This document shows positions 46,406 through 56,151 of a stretch of DNA of 64,000 bases, piece by piece. The first letter of the stretch is position 1; the number at the start of each line of letters is the position of its first letter. The position numbers were made by a program, and so were the translations under genes. The stretch is from Paracoccaceae bacterium (GTDB taxonomy: Bacteria; Pseudomonadota; Alphaproteobacteria; Rhodobacterales; Rhodobacteraceae): NCBI GenBank assembly GCA_021775315.1, contig JAJFIC010000076.1, forward strand, positions 1 to 64,000. Reading direction: 5' to 3'. The notes beneath the pieces were generated by a model. The model saw nothing but the letters and a program-made list of their open reading frames with translations, made no database searches and had not been told where the DNA came from.

Positions 46406-48088
46406 TTAATCTTTCAATGATTCTTCACGCAGGCCATCGGCCAGCAGGTTCAGTCCCAACACCATGCTCATCAGCGCAAGTGCTGGTGGCAGGGCAGGGT
46501 GCACATAGATCGACAACAGTTTGCGACCGTCATTAATCGTTGAACCCCAGTCAGGACTTTCCGGGCTAAGGCCAAGGCCAAAGAAACCCAATGTCCCCAA
46601 AAGGATTGTGGTGTAGCCGATGCGCAGACAGAAATCGACGATCAGCGGGCCACGTGCGTTTGGCAGAATTTCCCAAAGCATGATGTACCACGGACCTTCG
46701 CCTCGTGTCTGGGCGGCTGCAACATAATCGCGGGTCTGGATGTCCATTGTCAGCCCACGCACAATCCTAAAGATCGTGGGCGAGTTCACAAACACCACCG
46801 CCACAAAGATGTTCAGCTTGTTGGCATCAAGCGGCAGGTACAGCAAAGGCGTATGGCCGTCGCGGGTGGCCTGCATCCATTCGCCCATCGGGTTGCCCTG
46901 ATTGAGATAGCCCATGACACTGGTCCAAAGGCCAACGAAGGGATCCATTTTGAACACCGTTCCGAAATAGATCATCAGCAGTATGATGACGATTGGCGCG
47001 GCGACACGGGTCAGAACCTTGGGCGATATCCGCCAACGGGAATAGACCAGCGTCCAGAAGAAGATCACCGGGAAGATGAACAACACGCCAGCAAGCCAGG
47101 TGATGACACCGGTTTCGCGGATCTCAGGGGTTACCAGAAGGTAGAACAACAGGATTACCGGAAAGGCCAGAACAAGGTTGGCGCTGAACGACAACAAAGT
47201 ATCAAAGCGGCCGCCGTAATACCCAGCGGGCAGTCCCAGCGTGATCCCGACCATAAAGGCAAAGACGGTTGCGGCGGGTGCGATTTTCAGCACCTCACGC
47301 GATCCGATGATCAGGCGGCTCCAGACGTCGCGGGCCAGATTGTCGCCACCTAAAAGGTAATAGGTGTCCTCTAGGCCGCGAATTGGTGTGCCTGGCAGTT
47401 TGTTTTTCATGCCGGAAATCTGCACCAGCGGATCCTGAATGATAATGGAGTCCGCGAAAGTCGCCGCAAACACCCAAAACATCACCAGACCAAAGCCAAA
47501 CATACCAACCGGGTTGTCAAACAATTTGCCGTAAAGTCCCAAACTCCGCTTGTAACGGATCGAAAGGAAGAAAACGACGGCGATGCCGACCCAGACCGGG
47601 GTTAGCCTGTCAGCCAACGTGCCGATGATACCAAGCGTGCCTTGCGGCGTCAGCATTCCAACCACGATATAGACCAGCACAATCGCGCAAAATCCAACCG
47701 CAGCCAAACGCAGGGCCAGACCGACGAAGCGCTCAGGAACCCGAAAGAGAACCCCGCTCAAGACGCTACCGGCAATTGCTGCAGCGGCGAAAACCGCGAA
47801 AAACAACGTCCAGCCGGGATCTATCCCCCAGATGGCTTGGTTTTTGATGTCCGCATATAGCGCCGTCACAACCGCGACGATGACGCCGACGATGATGCCG
47901 GGGGCCACATAGTTCCACAGCGGAGATTTAGCGTCCTTGGCGTCTGCTGCCCGGGCAAAGCCAGCGGCCTCAGGCGCGAAGGAACGCATGATGGTTGCAA
48001 TGCCTGATGCTGCCAAAAGAACGGCAAAGGTTTGCAACAGAGGGTTAATGTAAGGGCCGAATGAGCCTGTCCAGGTGAGTAATTCCAT
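46406..48088 (-). CDS. Oligopeptide-type ABC permease (DppC-like), enlarged
   Basis: This 560-residue permease is almost twice the usual 280-300 residues. The first 185 or so residues hold about five hydrophobic segments with no counterpart in DppC. The permease core follows: LYGKLFDNPVGMFGFGLVMF, LGGDNLARDVWSRLIIGSREVL, and the EAA-like AAAQTRGEGPWYIMLWEILPNARGPL near residue 450. A further insertion near residues 340-430 adds hydrophobic segments. It overlaps nothing; the next gene starts 11 bp later. The substrate may be a peptide or other solute. Confidence 0.88.
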   Translation of the reverse strand: MELLTWTGSFGPYINPLLQTFAVLLAASGIATIMRSFAPEAAGFARAADAKDAKSPLWNYVAPGIIVGVIVAVVTALYADIKNQAIWGIDPGWTLFFAVFAAAAIAGSVLSGVLFRVPERFVGLALRLAAVGFCAIVLVYIVVGMLTPQGTLGIIGTLADRLTPVWVGIAVVFFLSIRYKRSLGLYGKLFDNPVGMFGFGLVMFWVFAATFADSIIIQDPLVQISGMKNKLPGTPIRGLEDTYYLLGGDNLARDVWSRLIIGSREVLKIAPAATVFAFMVGITLGLPAGYYGGRFDTLLSFSANLVLAFPVILLFYLLVTPEIRETGVITWLAGVLFIFPVIFFWTLVYSRWRISPKVLTRVAAPIVIILLMIYFGTVFKMDPFVGLWTSVMGYLNQGNPMGEWMQATRDGHTPLLYLPLDANKLNIFVAVVFVNSPTIFRIVRGLTMDIQTRDYVAAAQTRGEGPWYIMLWEILPNARGPLIVDFCLRIGYTTILLGTLGFFGLGLSPESPDWGSTINDGRKLLSIYVHPALPPALALMSMVLGLNLLADGLREESLKD

Positions 48089-48100
48089 TGTTCTTCTCCC

Positions 48101-49147
48101 TTACCCGATCCGGATGCGTGGATTGAGGTAGACATAGCCGATATCTGATATCAGCTGGGTCACCAGCACCACGATCACTGAAACGATCCCCACTGACAGA
48201 AGCATCTCGATGTCATTGTTGCCTGCCGCTTGAACCAACAGCCAGCCAAAGCCCTTGTAGTTAAACAGGGTCTCCACAATGACCACACCGGTCAGCAGCC
48301 ACGGAAATTGCAGCATGATCACAGTAAACGGCGCGATCAGCGCATTCCTAAGCGCGTGTCTGAGAACAATATTGGGAAAGCTCACACCTTTCAGGCGGGC
48401 GGTCCGGATGTATTGCGCTGTCATCACCTCGGCCATCGAGGCGCGGGTCATGCGGGCGATATACCCCATTCCGTATAGCGCGATCGTTATCACCGGTAAG
48501 GTGAAATTGCCCAGATTGGCATCCTCCATCGCGCTGGTGGCGGTGCCCTTGAACCATTTGAGATCCACAACCCGAGATGAGAACACAACGATCAGGATCA
48601 CACCCGAGACATATTCAGGCGTTGCCGTTGTCGCGATGGAAAAGGTCGACAGGAACCGATCTAGCCTTGAACCCTCGCGCATCCCGGCCAAAACCCCGAT
48701 GATTAATGCGGATGGGATCATCACCAATAGAACAGTCAGCATCAGTTTGCCGGTTAGCCCAAGGCGTTTCCAGACAATCGGCCCGACATTATCCTTGAAC
48801 ACAACAGACCAGCCGAAATCGCCTTGCAGCACGCCGCAGCGTACCGGGGCTGTCGCCGCCTCTACACCGCGCCGAATACAGCGGCCAGTGACCTTGCCCT
48901 CGTCGTTGGTATAGGTGAAACCCGGCAAAACCCCCAGCCATTCGCCGTATCTGGTGAACACCGGCTGCGTATAGCCATTGCGTTCCAGAAACGTCGCGAC
49001 CTGTGCATCGGTCATCCGCTGGGTACCTTCCAGCTTGGCGACCTTTTCAAGGTTCGGATAAAGATTGGTCAAGAAAAAGACCACGAAGGTCAGGCAGAGC
49101 GCAGTCAGGAGCATGACTCCTAAGCGCTTGATCAAAAAGATTAACAT
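48101..49147 (-). CDS. Oligopeptide-type ABC permease (DppB-like)
   Basis: This 348-residue permease has the N-terminal first segment (LIFLIKRLGVMLLTALCLTFVVFFLTNLYPN), a periplasmic loop, the core segments and the EAA-like TARLKGVSFPNIVLRHALRNALIAP near residue 245. It pairs with the enlarged DppC-like permease, whose gene starts 12 bp downstream. Confidence 0.92.
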   Translation of the reverse strand: MLIFLIKRLGVMLLTALCLTFVVFFLTNLYPNLEKVAKLEGTQRMTDAQVATFLERNGYTQPVFTRYGEWLGVLPGFTYTNDEGKVTGRCIRRGVEAATAPVRCGVLQGDFGWSVVFKDNVGPIVWKRLGLTGKLMLTVLLVMIPSALIIGVLAGMREGSRLDRFLSTFSIATTATPEYVSGVILIVVFSSRVVDLKWFKGTATSAMEDANLGNFTLPVITIALYGMGYIARMTRASMAEVMTAQYIRTARLKGVSFPNIVLRHALRNALIAPFTVIMLQFPWLLTGVVIVETLFNYKGFGWLLVQAAGNNDIEMLLSVGIVSVIVVLVTQLISDIGYVYLNPRIRIG

Positions 49148-49223
49148 TACGGTCCCTGTCGGTTTGTTGCGTGCGATCTATTTGGCAGCCGCACTTGTCA
49201 GACCGGGAAATCCCCCCCGGGGT

Positions 49224-49249
49224 GTCAAAGGGCCCGAAGGCCCTCTGAC
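49224..49249 (-). other. Stable UUCG-loop hairpin between the binding-protein and permease genes
   Basis: Eleven-base arms (49224-49234 and 49239-49249, one mismatch) flank a tetraloop that reads UUCG closed by C-G on the minus strand, an exceptionally stable RNA fold. No U-run follows, so it looks like a stabiliser of the 3' end of the binding-protein message more than a terminator. Confidence 0.75.
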
Positions 49250-49265
49250 GGTGTTCAGTTCACAC

Positions 49266-50924
49266 TCAGGCGCGCCAGTGGAGCTTGTGAGGGTGAATTT
49301 CAAAGATTGGGTTCTTCACCGATACAAAGCCAGGCTTGGAATGGTGATAAAGCGCCCGCCAGTATGGCTGGATGATGTGACCTTCGTCCTGCATGATTTC
49401 CTGCAGTTTCTTGGAAAGCACACGACGCTTGTCAGCATCTGCAACCGACAGCGCTTCTGTCAACGTCGCATCGAAATCAGCATTTGCCATGCCGGTTTCA
49501 TTCCAGGCTTCGCCAGAACGATAAGCCAGTGCCAGAACCTGAACACCAAGTGGACGCATGTTCCAGTTGGTGGACGAGAACGGGTACTTCGCCCAGTCAT
49601 TCCAGAAGGTCGAGCCGGGCAGAATTGTCCGCTTCACCTTGATACCGGCGTCGCGCAGCTGGGCTGCAACAGCGTCGGTGGTGTTACGGCGCCAGTCATC
49701 GTCGATCGAGATCAGCTCGTGCTCGTAGTCACCCATGCCAGCTTCGTCCATCATGGCCTTAGCAGCGGCACCGTTGACTTCCTGAGCAGGCAGTTTTGCA
49801 TATTCAGGATGGATCGGAGCAACATGGTGGTTTTCAGCAACAACACCCTGGTTGGAATAACCAAGCTCAAGACAAACCGAATTGTCGACAGCTTTGGTGA
49901 TCGCCTGGCGGACTTTTTTGTCTGCATAAGGCTTTTTGCCGTCAACTTCTGCTTCAGCATGTGTCCGGATAACAATCGTCGCCGCAGTGATGGCTTCGGA
50001 TTTTTCCCAGCCAATGCTGTCAAAGATGTCCACGAACTCGCCCGAGATGTCGTAAAGTGTGTCGATCTCGTCAGCTTCTGCTGCTGCAACCCATGCCGCA
50101 GGGTCTGTGCCGTAATCGATCATTTCTACGCGATCAAGGTATGGACCACCGTAAATGTCTGTGCCCCACCAAGGTGCATCAGCTGTGACCAGCACGCCTT
50201 TGACGCCGACTTCGTAACCGGCTTCTGGCTTATAAGGGCCGGTACCGATTGGATTGTCGAGCGGGTTTGCACCGATCTGGCTGCGGTGAACAACTGCCGC
50301 TGGATAGTCAGCCATGCCCGGAATGATCGAGATGTCAGGTGCAGACAGGTTCAGGCGAACCGTGTGGCTGTCAACGATTTCAACAACACCAGCGCCGGCT
50401 TTTTCGCCGTCGATCAGTGTCGCCATACGACCAGCCATCGAGTTGCCTTCGACAGTTTTGTCAGCCCAACCAGTGATGTTGGCAGCAACATCTTCGGATG
50501 TGAAATCATCGCCGTTTGACCACTTGATGCCCTTACGGACGTTCAATGTGTAAACTGTGGCGTCGTCGTTAACTTCCCAGCTTTCAAGCAGCATGCCGTT
50601 GAAAGTACCGTCGGCCTGATACTCGACCAGATACTCGATCCAGCCGCGTGTATAGTTTGCCAGCTGCGACCAGTCATATGTACGCGGGTCTTTCAGACCA
50701 CGAACTTCTGTCTGAACGCGACCAGTGCCGCCCATTTTGGCGTGGCTGCCTGCTTCGACCGGGGCACTTACACCCAGCAGCGAATAAGCAACAGCTGTTG
50801 ATGCGCCGAGTGCGGATGCGCGCGTCAGGAATTCGCGGCGGCTTAACAAGCCTGCCTTAACTTCCTCTGCGTACATCTTGACCGCTGGATTCAGCGCCTT
50901 GTTGTACTTGGTTTCATTTGTCAT
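49266..50924 (-). CDS. ABC transporter family 5 substrate-binding protein (DppA/OppA type)
   Basis: This 552-residue periplasmic binding protein has a twin-arginine signal after an unusually long 27-residue leader ([20 protein letters not shown]). The mature protein shows the family 5 signature region ([34 protein letters not shown]). It is first in the minus-strand operon with dppB-, dppC- and dppDF-like genes. A peptide or similar solute is expected; the precise ligand is unknown. Confidence 0.92.
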   Translation of the reverse strand: MTNETKYNKALNPAVKMYAEEVKAGLLSRREFLTRASALGASTAVAYSLLGVSAPVEAGSHAKMGGTGRVQTEVRGLKDPRTYDWSQLANYTRGWIEYLVEYQADGTFNGMLLESWEVNDDATVYTLNVRKGIKWSNGDDFTSEDVAANITGWADKTVEGNSMAGRMATLIDGEKAGAGVVEIVDSHTVRLNLSAPDISIIPGMADYPAAVVHRSQIGANPLDNPIGTGPYKPEAGYEVGVKGVLVTADAPWWGTDIYGGPYLDRVEMIDYGTDPAAWVAAAEADEIDTLYDISGEFVDIFDSIGWEKSEAITAATIVIRTHAEAEVDGKKPYADKKVRQAITKAVDNSVCLELGYSNQGVVAENHHVAPIHPEYAKLPAQEVNGAAAKAMMDEAGMGDYEHELISIDDDWRRNTTDAVAAQLRDAGIKVKRTILPGSTFWNDWAKYPFSSTNWNMRPLGVQVLALAYRSGEAWNETGMANADFDATLTEALSVADADKRRVLSKKLQEIMQDEGHIIQPYWRALYHHSKPGFVSVKNPIFEIHPHKLHWRA

Positions 50925-50977
50925 CTAAGTCTTCTCCCTGTTAGTTACTTTAGTGTCGTGATGTTATAATTGTGCTT

Positions 50978-51014
50978 GGGAATACTGTATCCGTCGTCGA
51001 CTGAAAGTATTCCC
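50978..51014 (-). promoter_or_regulatory. Inverted repeat overlapping a candidate promoter of the peptide ABC operon
   Basis: Perfect 9-bp arms (GGGAATACT at 50978-50986, AGTATTCCC at 51006-51014) with a 19-bp spacer lie 54-90 bp upstream of the binding-protein start. On the minus strand a TATAAC box (about 50965-50970) follows, so the repeat would overlap the -35 side of the promoter. The AraC-type regulator encoded upstream is a candidate binder. The rest of the 50925-51207 gap shows nothing I can name. Confidence 0.45.
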
Positions 51015-51207
51015 GAAACGACATTCGTTAATCCAAAATGTCGCAAATAGACCCAGCTGCAGAATGCCCGGCTTTCCGGACCTCTGGCGCATTTGCCATA
51101 AGGTTGGCTCGAATCTTGTTCCTGCGGTGCAAGTAAGGCAGCTTGTCATAATGTTAATGGTTTCGGTTTCGGGTCCGCGAGTCAAGGTTTTTTGGGGCAC
51201 AATCGCG

Positions 51208-52071
51208 TCAATTGCGCCGCACAACGCGCCTTTCCGTCGGTTGAGCCTGCACGTTGCGATTGGCTGCTTGCAGGCGGAATTCACGTGGAGACAAACCTGC
51301 ATGCCGACGAAACAGCCGGGTGAAATAGGCGGCTGAACTGATGCCAAGGCTGGATGCGATATCTCCGATCCGCTGGTTGCTATCGGCAAGCGCGTATTTC
51401 GCGGCCAACACCACCCGGTCCTGAATGAGGTCCGAAGCGGGTCGCCCCAGAATATCACGACAGACCCGGCTAAGATGGGTCGGGGTGACGTTCAGCACGG
51501 CAGCATAAGTGGACACTGATAATGCCAATTGATGGTTGTCTTCTAACCGGCGCAAAAAACTATTCGCCAGACGCGCAGCCGCGGGCAGCCGGGCATTGAT
51601 GGCCCAGTCATTGCGCATCTGATTGCGTTCGATCCAGACACTGAGCAGGGTCAAATAGCTTTCCATCGCGTGCTCGCTACCAGGCCCTGTCATGCCGTGT
51701 TCAATCGAAATCTGCTCAAAATACCCCGTCATCTGGCCCTGATCAAAGATACTGGTGGCCTTTATCAGCCCCGGACTCTCTGGCACGGGCACGGGCAGGC
51801 TGTCAGGCAGATAGGCGGCGTAACCTTGCGCGTTTGTTCCCGGTTCTATGGCGTGGATTTGACCTGCGGGTATGAAAAGGACGGTGTTGGGGCCAAATCC
51901 GCGCATGGTTGCACCAATGCGTATCCGACCTTGCCCACGGGTGAACCACAGAAAAACATGGGCCGATCTGGCCTGCATTGACTGGAACCGCCAACGGCCC
52001 CGGCTGGTCAGGCCTGCAAGGGTGAAGATCTCGATGCGCTGCGGATTGGGTGAATTGCTGGATAACTGCAT
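51208..52071 (-). CDS. AraC-family transcriptional regulator
   Basis: This 287-residue protein has an N-terminal cupin-like ligand domain (about residues 20-100, with QGRIRIGATMRGFGPNTVLFIPAGQIHAI) and a C-terminal AraC double helix-turn-helix (about 185-280, with LSVSTYAAVLNVTPTHLSRVCRDILGR and IGDIASSLGISSAAYFTRLFRRHAGLSPREFR). It lies on the same strand just upstream of the peptide ABC operon and is the natural candidate regulator. Confidence 0.9.
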   Translation of the reverse strand: MQLSSNSPNPQRIEIFTLAGLTSRGRWRFQSMQARSAHVFLWFTRGQGRIRIGATMRGFGPNTVLFIPAGQIHAIEPGTNAQGYAAYLPDSLPVPVPESPGLIKATSIFDQGQMTGYFEQISIEHGMTGPGSEHAMESYLTLLSVWIERNQMRNDWAINARLPAAARLANSFLRRLEDNHQLALSVSTYAAVLNVTPTHLSRVCRDILGRPASDLIQDRVVLAAKYALADSNQRIGDIASSLGISSAAYFTRLFRRHAGLSPREFRLQAANRNVQAQPTERRVVRRN

Positions 52072-52192
52072 GTAGGTTTGGCCATTATCCCTAAAATCAT
52101 GAATTATTGTGGCATATGTGCAAGTTTATTTCAGTAAACTGTCCGGTATTCAAGGCCGTTCTGAAATCTATCCACAGGCTATTGGCACTTAC

Positions 52193-53095
52193 TCACAGGG
52201 GTTTTGTGGATAAATCAAGCCATTTCCACCCCCCCATACGGGCCTTAAACCAACTGCGCTGGCGTTTTGCGTAGCGTCTGGTGGTGATTTCAGCGGCTTC
52301 AATCGCGGCCTCCAAACGCATCTCACCGCGTAGATGGGCAATCAGTTCCGCAGCACCAATGGCGCGTGAGGATGGCAGTTTAGGGTCCCAGTCGGGCAGG
52401 TTCATGCGGCATTCTTCCAGTGCGCCCTGATCCAGCATTTGTCGAAAGCGCAGATTGATGCGCGGGGTCAGCCAGTCCTTTGGCGCGTTCAGCACGAAGG
52501 CGTTGCATTGCGACAGCGGCAGGATCGGTGGTGGGGTGTTGTCCTGCCAGTCTGACAGGCCGCGACCGGTGGCGCGCCAAACCTCCCAAGCGCGCAAAAC
52601 GCGCGCGGGATTTTGCGTGTCTATCTGCGCGAACGTATCGGGATCATGGGTGTGCAGATCATCCAGCAACGCCTGTAGGCCATCCCGCTGGTGGATAGCG
52701 TTTGCCTGCTGGCGTACCTCTTGTGGAACATCAGGTATATCCGCCAAGCCATTGGTAAGGGTCGTAAAATATAATCCGGTGCCGCCAACGATAATCGGCA
52801 GTCGTTTGGGTTGGCCTTCCAGAAATGGCGCCACCTCGCGCAACCAGTGGCCGACGGAATAATGGGTTTCAGTCGCCACATGCCCGTAAAGCGCATGCGG
52901 CAATTGCACGGTATCGTCGGGCGAAGGTCGGGCGGTTAAAGCCCGCCAACGGGCATAGACCTGCAATGCGTCTGCGTTGATGATCACGCCGTCATGCTCC
53001 CGCGCCAGTTGCATCGCCAGTGCCGATTTGCCCGATGCGGTCGGCCCGGCGATTAAAACCGGCAGGCTTGGGTCGATTTTTAGGTGAGATTCCAA
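52193..53095 (-). CDS. miaA: tRNA dimethylallyltransferase MiaA
   Basis: This enzyme adds the dimethylallyl group to A37 of tRNAs reading UNN codons. The P-loop [11 protein letters not shown], the catalytic-site segment [12 protein letters not shown], and VGGTGLYF are visible, as is the [13 protein letters not shown] region. I set the start at the TTG at 53095 (300 residues), which places the P-loop about 15 residues from the N-terminus as in E. coli MiaA. An ATG at 53143 would add 16 residues and has no good ribosome site. It is divergent from pyrH. Confidence 0.88.
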   Translation of the reverse strand: MESHLKIDPSLPVLIAGPTASGKSALAMQLAREHDGVIINADALQVYARWRALTARPSPDDTVQLPHALYGHVATETHYSVGHWLREVAPFLEGQPKRLPIIVGGTGLYFTTLTNGLADIPDVPQEVRQQANAIHQRDGLQALLDDLHTHDPDTFAQIDTQNPARVLRAWEVWRATGRGLSDWQDNTPPPILPLSQCNAFVLNAPKDWLTPRINLRFRQMLDQGALEECRMNLPDWDPKLPSSRAIGAAELIAHLRGEMRLEAAIEAAEITTRRYAKRQRSWFKARMGGWKWLDLSTKPL

Positions 53096-53173
53096 AGTAT
53101 TAGGCCTTGCTCCTAAAGCAAATATTGGCGGTTCCCCGCGCATGAAACACAATTGTTGTGTAACGAACCGCCT

Positions 53174-53203
53174 TTGACATTGAAACCCATTGGGATTTAC
53201 GAC
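53174..53203 (+). promoter_or_regulatory. Candidate promoter of the pyrH-led cluster
   Basis: A perfect TTGACA (53174-53179) is followed after 17-18 bp by a weak -10-like TTACGA/TACGAC (53197-53203), about 42 bp ahead of the pyrH ATG. The spacer contains a near-palindrome AACCCATTGGGATT. Position fits; the -10 box is poor. Confidence 0.35.
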
Positions 53204-53244
53204 ATTTTGCGCCTGCATCAAAAACACCAAAAGGAGAGTCGTCA

Positions 53245-53991
53245 ATGACTGAACTTGCAGCAACCGGGCAGAGCGAGGCTGATACAGGCGGCTATAAGCG
53301 GGTGTTGTTGAAGATTTCGGGCGAAGCATTGATGGGCGATCAGGGCTATGGCCTGCATCCGCCGACGGTCGAACGTATCGCGCAGGAAATCAAGAATGTG
53401 CATGACCTTGGGGTCGAGATTTGTATGGTCATTGGCGGGGGCAATATTTTCCGCGGCCTGCAAGGCAGCGCGCAGGGGATGGAACGCACCACCGCTGATT
53501 ATATGGGCATGCTGGCCACGGTGATGAACGCGCTGGCCATGCAGGGCGCGCTGGAAGCCATCGGTGTCTTCACCCGGGTTATTTCCGCAATCCCGATGGA
53601 TCAGGTATGCGAGCCTTACATTCGCCGCCGCGCCGTGCGCCATTTGGAAAAAGGCCGGGTCTGTATATTTGCAGCAGGTACCGGCAATCCTTATTTCACG
53701 ACGGACACCGCCGCGACGCTGCGGGCCAACGAAATGAGCTGTGAAGTGATCTTCAAAGGCACCCAAGTGGACGGCATTTACGACAAAGATCCGCAATCCA
53801 ACCCGGATGCGGTGCGGTATGACCGCGTCACCTATGACGAGGTTTTGCAAAAGAACCTGAAGGTGATGGATGCATCCGCTATCGCTTTGGCGCGTGACAA
53901 CAATCTGCCGATTGTGGTGTTTTCACTGGACGAGCCGGGCGGATTTGCCGGTATCCTGCGCGGTGAAGGCACCTATACAAGAGTTGGCTAA
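53245..53991 (+). CDS. pyrH: Uridylate kinase PyrH
   Basis: This 248-residue amino-acid-kinase-fold enzyme phosphorylates UMP. Landmarks are [23 protein letters not shown], the [30 protein letters not shown] stretch and the late [16 protein letters not shown] lies upstream of the ATG. It heads the conserved pyrH-frr-uppS-cdsA-dxr-rseP cluster. Confidence 0.97.
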   Translation: MTELAATGQSEADTGGYKRVLLKISGEALMGDQGYGLHPPTVERIAQEIKNVHDLGVEICMVIGGGNIFRGLQGSAQGMERTTADYMGMLATVMNALAMQGALEAIGVFTRVISAIPMDQVCEPYIRRRAVRHLEKGRVCIFAAGTGNPYFTTDTAATLRANEMSCEVIFKGTQVDGIYDKDPQSNPDAVRYDRVTYDEVLQKNLKVMDASAIALARDNNLPIVVFSLDEPGGFAGILRGEGTYTRVG

Positions 53992-54037
53992 TTAGGCTAA
54001 CTTGGGTGAGAAAAAGAAAATAATGGGGCCAGTGCCA

Positions 54038-54598
54038 ATGTCCGACGACGAAATTGAAATTGATCTGGACGATCTTGAACGCCGCATGGAAGGCGCAATG
54101 CACGCGCTGAAAAGCGAATTTGCGTCACTCAGAACCGGGCGGGCCTCGGCCTCGATGCTGGATCCGATCATGGTGGATGCCTATGGTTCGACCGTGCCGC
54201 TGAACCAATGTGGCACGGTGAATGTACCGGAAAGCCGCATGGTGACGGTGAATGTCTGGGATAAATCGCTGGTTAACGCGGTGGACAAAGCGATCCGCAA
54301 TTCCGGTCTGGGTCTGAACCCGGTAATGGATGGCACGATCCTGCGTCTGCCAATCCCCGAGTTGAACGAGGAACGGCGGCGTGATTTGTCAAAGGTCGCG
54401 GCCCAATATGCCGAAAGTGCCCGCATTGCCGTGCGCAATGTGCGACGTGATGGCATGGATCAGATCAAAAAGGCCAAATCAATGTCCGAGGATGACCAGA
54501 AAATCTGGTCCGAAGAGATCCAGGACCTGACGAATAAAGTCATTGCTGAGGTCGATAAATCGCTTGAGCACAAGCAAGAAGAAATCATGCAGGTCTAA
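54038..54598 (+). CDS. frr: Ribosome recycling factor
   Basis: This 186-residue protein has the RRF signature ([67 protein letters not shown]). It separates ribosomal subunits after termination. I chose the ATG at 54038, which gives the usual RRF length; upstream ATG 54023 and TTG 54002 would add short extensions. It follows pyrH by 46 bp. Confidence 0.96.
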   Translation: MSDDEIEIDLDDLERRMEGAMHALKSEFASLRTGRASASMLDPIMVDAYGSTVPLNQCGTVNVPESRMVTVNVWDKSLVNAVDKAIRNSGLGLNPVMDGTILRLPIPELNEERRRDLSKVAAQYAESARIAVRNVRRDGMDQIKKAKSMSEDDQKIWSEEIQDLTNKVIAEVDKSLEHKQEEIMQV

Positions 54599-54626
54599 GT
54601 AAAACGTGGACAGAAAGAGGGATCAG

Positions 54627-55352
54627 GTGACAGGCGAAACCGAACCCACACGAAATATTAACCATGTGGCCGTCATCATGGACGGCAACGGTCGCTGGGC
54701 GACACGGCGCGGATTGCCGCGTCTTGTCGGGCACCGCAAAGGCGCATCTAGGGTTCGTGAAATCGTTGATCTTTGCCCTGATATCGGGGTTAAGTATCTG
54801 ACGCTTTACGCTTTTTCGACGGAAAACTGGAAACGGGCCGAGGGCGAGGTTGCCGGTCTGATGTCGTTGTTTCGCCGCTATATCCTGAAAGAAGCCAAGA
54901 AACTGCACGAAAACCGGGTGCGGGTGCGGTTCATTGGAGATCGCACACGGCTTGATCGCAAGCTTATTGACCTGATGGCCTCGCTTGAGGAAAAAACCGC
55001 AGGCAACGATCATCTGAACCTGACGATTGCGCTGAATTACGGCGGCCGGGATGAACTGACACGGGCGATCCGTTCACTGACTGAAGATGCCGCCGAAGGG
55101 CGTGTCGCACCCGAAGATGTGACCGAGGAAAGCATCGGGTTTTACCTTGATACAAGATATTTGCCCGATCCCGATCTGGTGATCCGCACATCCGGCGAAC
55201 AGCGCATTTCAAACTTTCTGCTGTGGCAGTCGGCCTATGCGGAATACGCATTCGTTGAAACATTGTGGCCAGATTTTTCTGCCGCAGAGTTTGAAGATAT
55301 CGTCAAAGGCTATTCAGGCCGCGACCGGCGTTTCGGGGCTGCCTCGGCATGA
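54627..55352 (+). CDS. uppS: Isoprenyl transferase (undecaprenyl diphosphate synthase)
   Basis: This cis-prenyltransferase has the diphosphate-binding signature HVAVIMDGNGRWA, GHRKGASRVREIV, the YAFSTENWKR block and the late DLVIRTSGEQRISNFLLWQSAYAEY. It makes the C55 carrier for cell-wall synthesis. I set the GTG at 54627 (241 residues), with AGAGGGA just upstream; a GTG at 54606 would add seven residues. Its stop overlaps the cdsA ATG by 4 bases. Confidence 0.94.
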   Translation: MTGETEPTRNINHVAVIMDGNGRWATRRGLPRLVGHRKGASRVREIVDLCPDIGVKYLTLYAFSTENWKRAEGEVAGLMSLFRRYILKEAKKLHENRVRVRFIGDRTRLDRKLIDLMASLEEKTAGNDHLNLTIALNYGGRDELTRAIRSLTEDAAEGRVAPEDVTEESIGFYLDTRYLPDPDLVIRTSGEQRISNFLLWQSAYAEYAFVETLWPDFSAAEFEDIVKGYSGRDRRFGAASA

Positions 55353-56149
55353 GCAATTTCGCGGATTTGCGGCTGCGGGTGATTTCAGCAATTGTTATGG
55401 TTTTGGTCGGTGCCAGCGCGATTTGGCAGGGCGGCTGGGTTTTTCTGGCGCTTTTGACACTGGTTGGCGGTCTGATGATCTGGGAACTGGCGCGCATGGT
55501 CGACCAATCCCTTGCGCCAGCCAAAACGGTTCTATTGGCGTTAATCGCCGGGGCTGCCGTTTTGCGGGTTGGGTTTGACGCCGGTTTCATCGCTTTGCTG
55601 GCTTTGTTTTTGGCCCCGGTTCTTGGCCTTGTTTTGCTGAAAAAAGACCGTGGGCTGTTTTTGGTCTACGGAATTGCGATCCTGTTTGCCGTGCCCAGCA
55701 TTTTCTGGCTGCGCCAAGGGGGGGCGCATGGTGACGGTCTGATTTGGACATTGTGGCTGGTGCTTGTGGTGATTGCCTCGGATATTGGCGGCTATTTCTT
55801 TGGCCGCATCATCGGTGGGCCGAAAATTTTGCCGGTTATCAGCCCGAAAAAGACCTGGTCGGGCACCTTAGGGGGCTGGGCTTTGGCCGCATGCGTTGGC
55901 TTTGGGTTTGTGATTTGGGCCGGGGCCGACGGGTTTTTGGTGGTGTTCAGCATCTTTGCGGCCATTGCCGCACAAATCGGTGACGTGGTGGAAAGCGCGA
56001 TTAAGCGGCATACCGGGGTCAAGGACAGCTCTGCCTTAATTCCCGGCCATGGCGGGTTTCTGGATCGGTTTGATGCGCTGATCGGCGCGGGGTTGTTTTT
56101 GTTTGTGATCACAAAGATTTTCGGCCTGCCAATGCTTGGGGCGATCTGA
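55349..56149 (+). CDS. cdsA: Phosphatidate cytidylyltransferase
   Basis: This 266-residue membrane enzyme makes CDP-diacylglycerol. It has about seven to eight hydrophobic segments and the CdsA signature SDIGGYFFGRIIGGPKI, SPKKTWSGTLGG and the late VKDSSALIPGHGGFLDRFDALI. It overlaps uppS by 4 bases and ends 2 bp before dxr. Confidence 0.95.
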   Translation: MSNFADLRLRVISAIVMVLVGASAIWQGGWVFLALLTLVGGLMIWELARMVDQSLAPAKTVLLALIAGAAVLRVGFDAGFIALLALFLAPVLGLVLLKKDRGLFLVYGIAILFAVPSIFWLRQGGAHGDGLIWTLWLVLVVIASDIGGYFFGRIIGGPKILPVISPKKTWSGTLGGWALAACVGFGFVIWAGADGFLVVFSIFAAIAAQIGDVVESAIKRHTGVKDSSALIPGHGGFLDRFDALIGAGLFLFVITKIFGLPMLGAI

Positions 56150-56151
56150 GG

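Noticed and set aside
49065-50519. 484-codon open frame opposite the peptide-binding-protein gene
   Set aside because: Antisense to a convincing gene, with Cys/Val-rich translation and no recognisable domain.
52169-52213. DnaA-box-like sequences (CTATCCACA on +, TTATCCACA on -)
   Set aside because: Only two boxes, one inside the miaA coding end, and no AT-rich unwinding region or other boxes; not enough for an origin.
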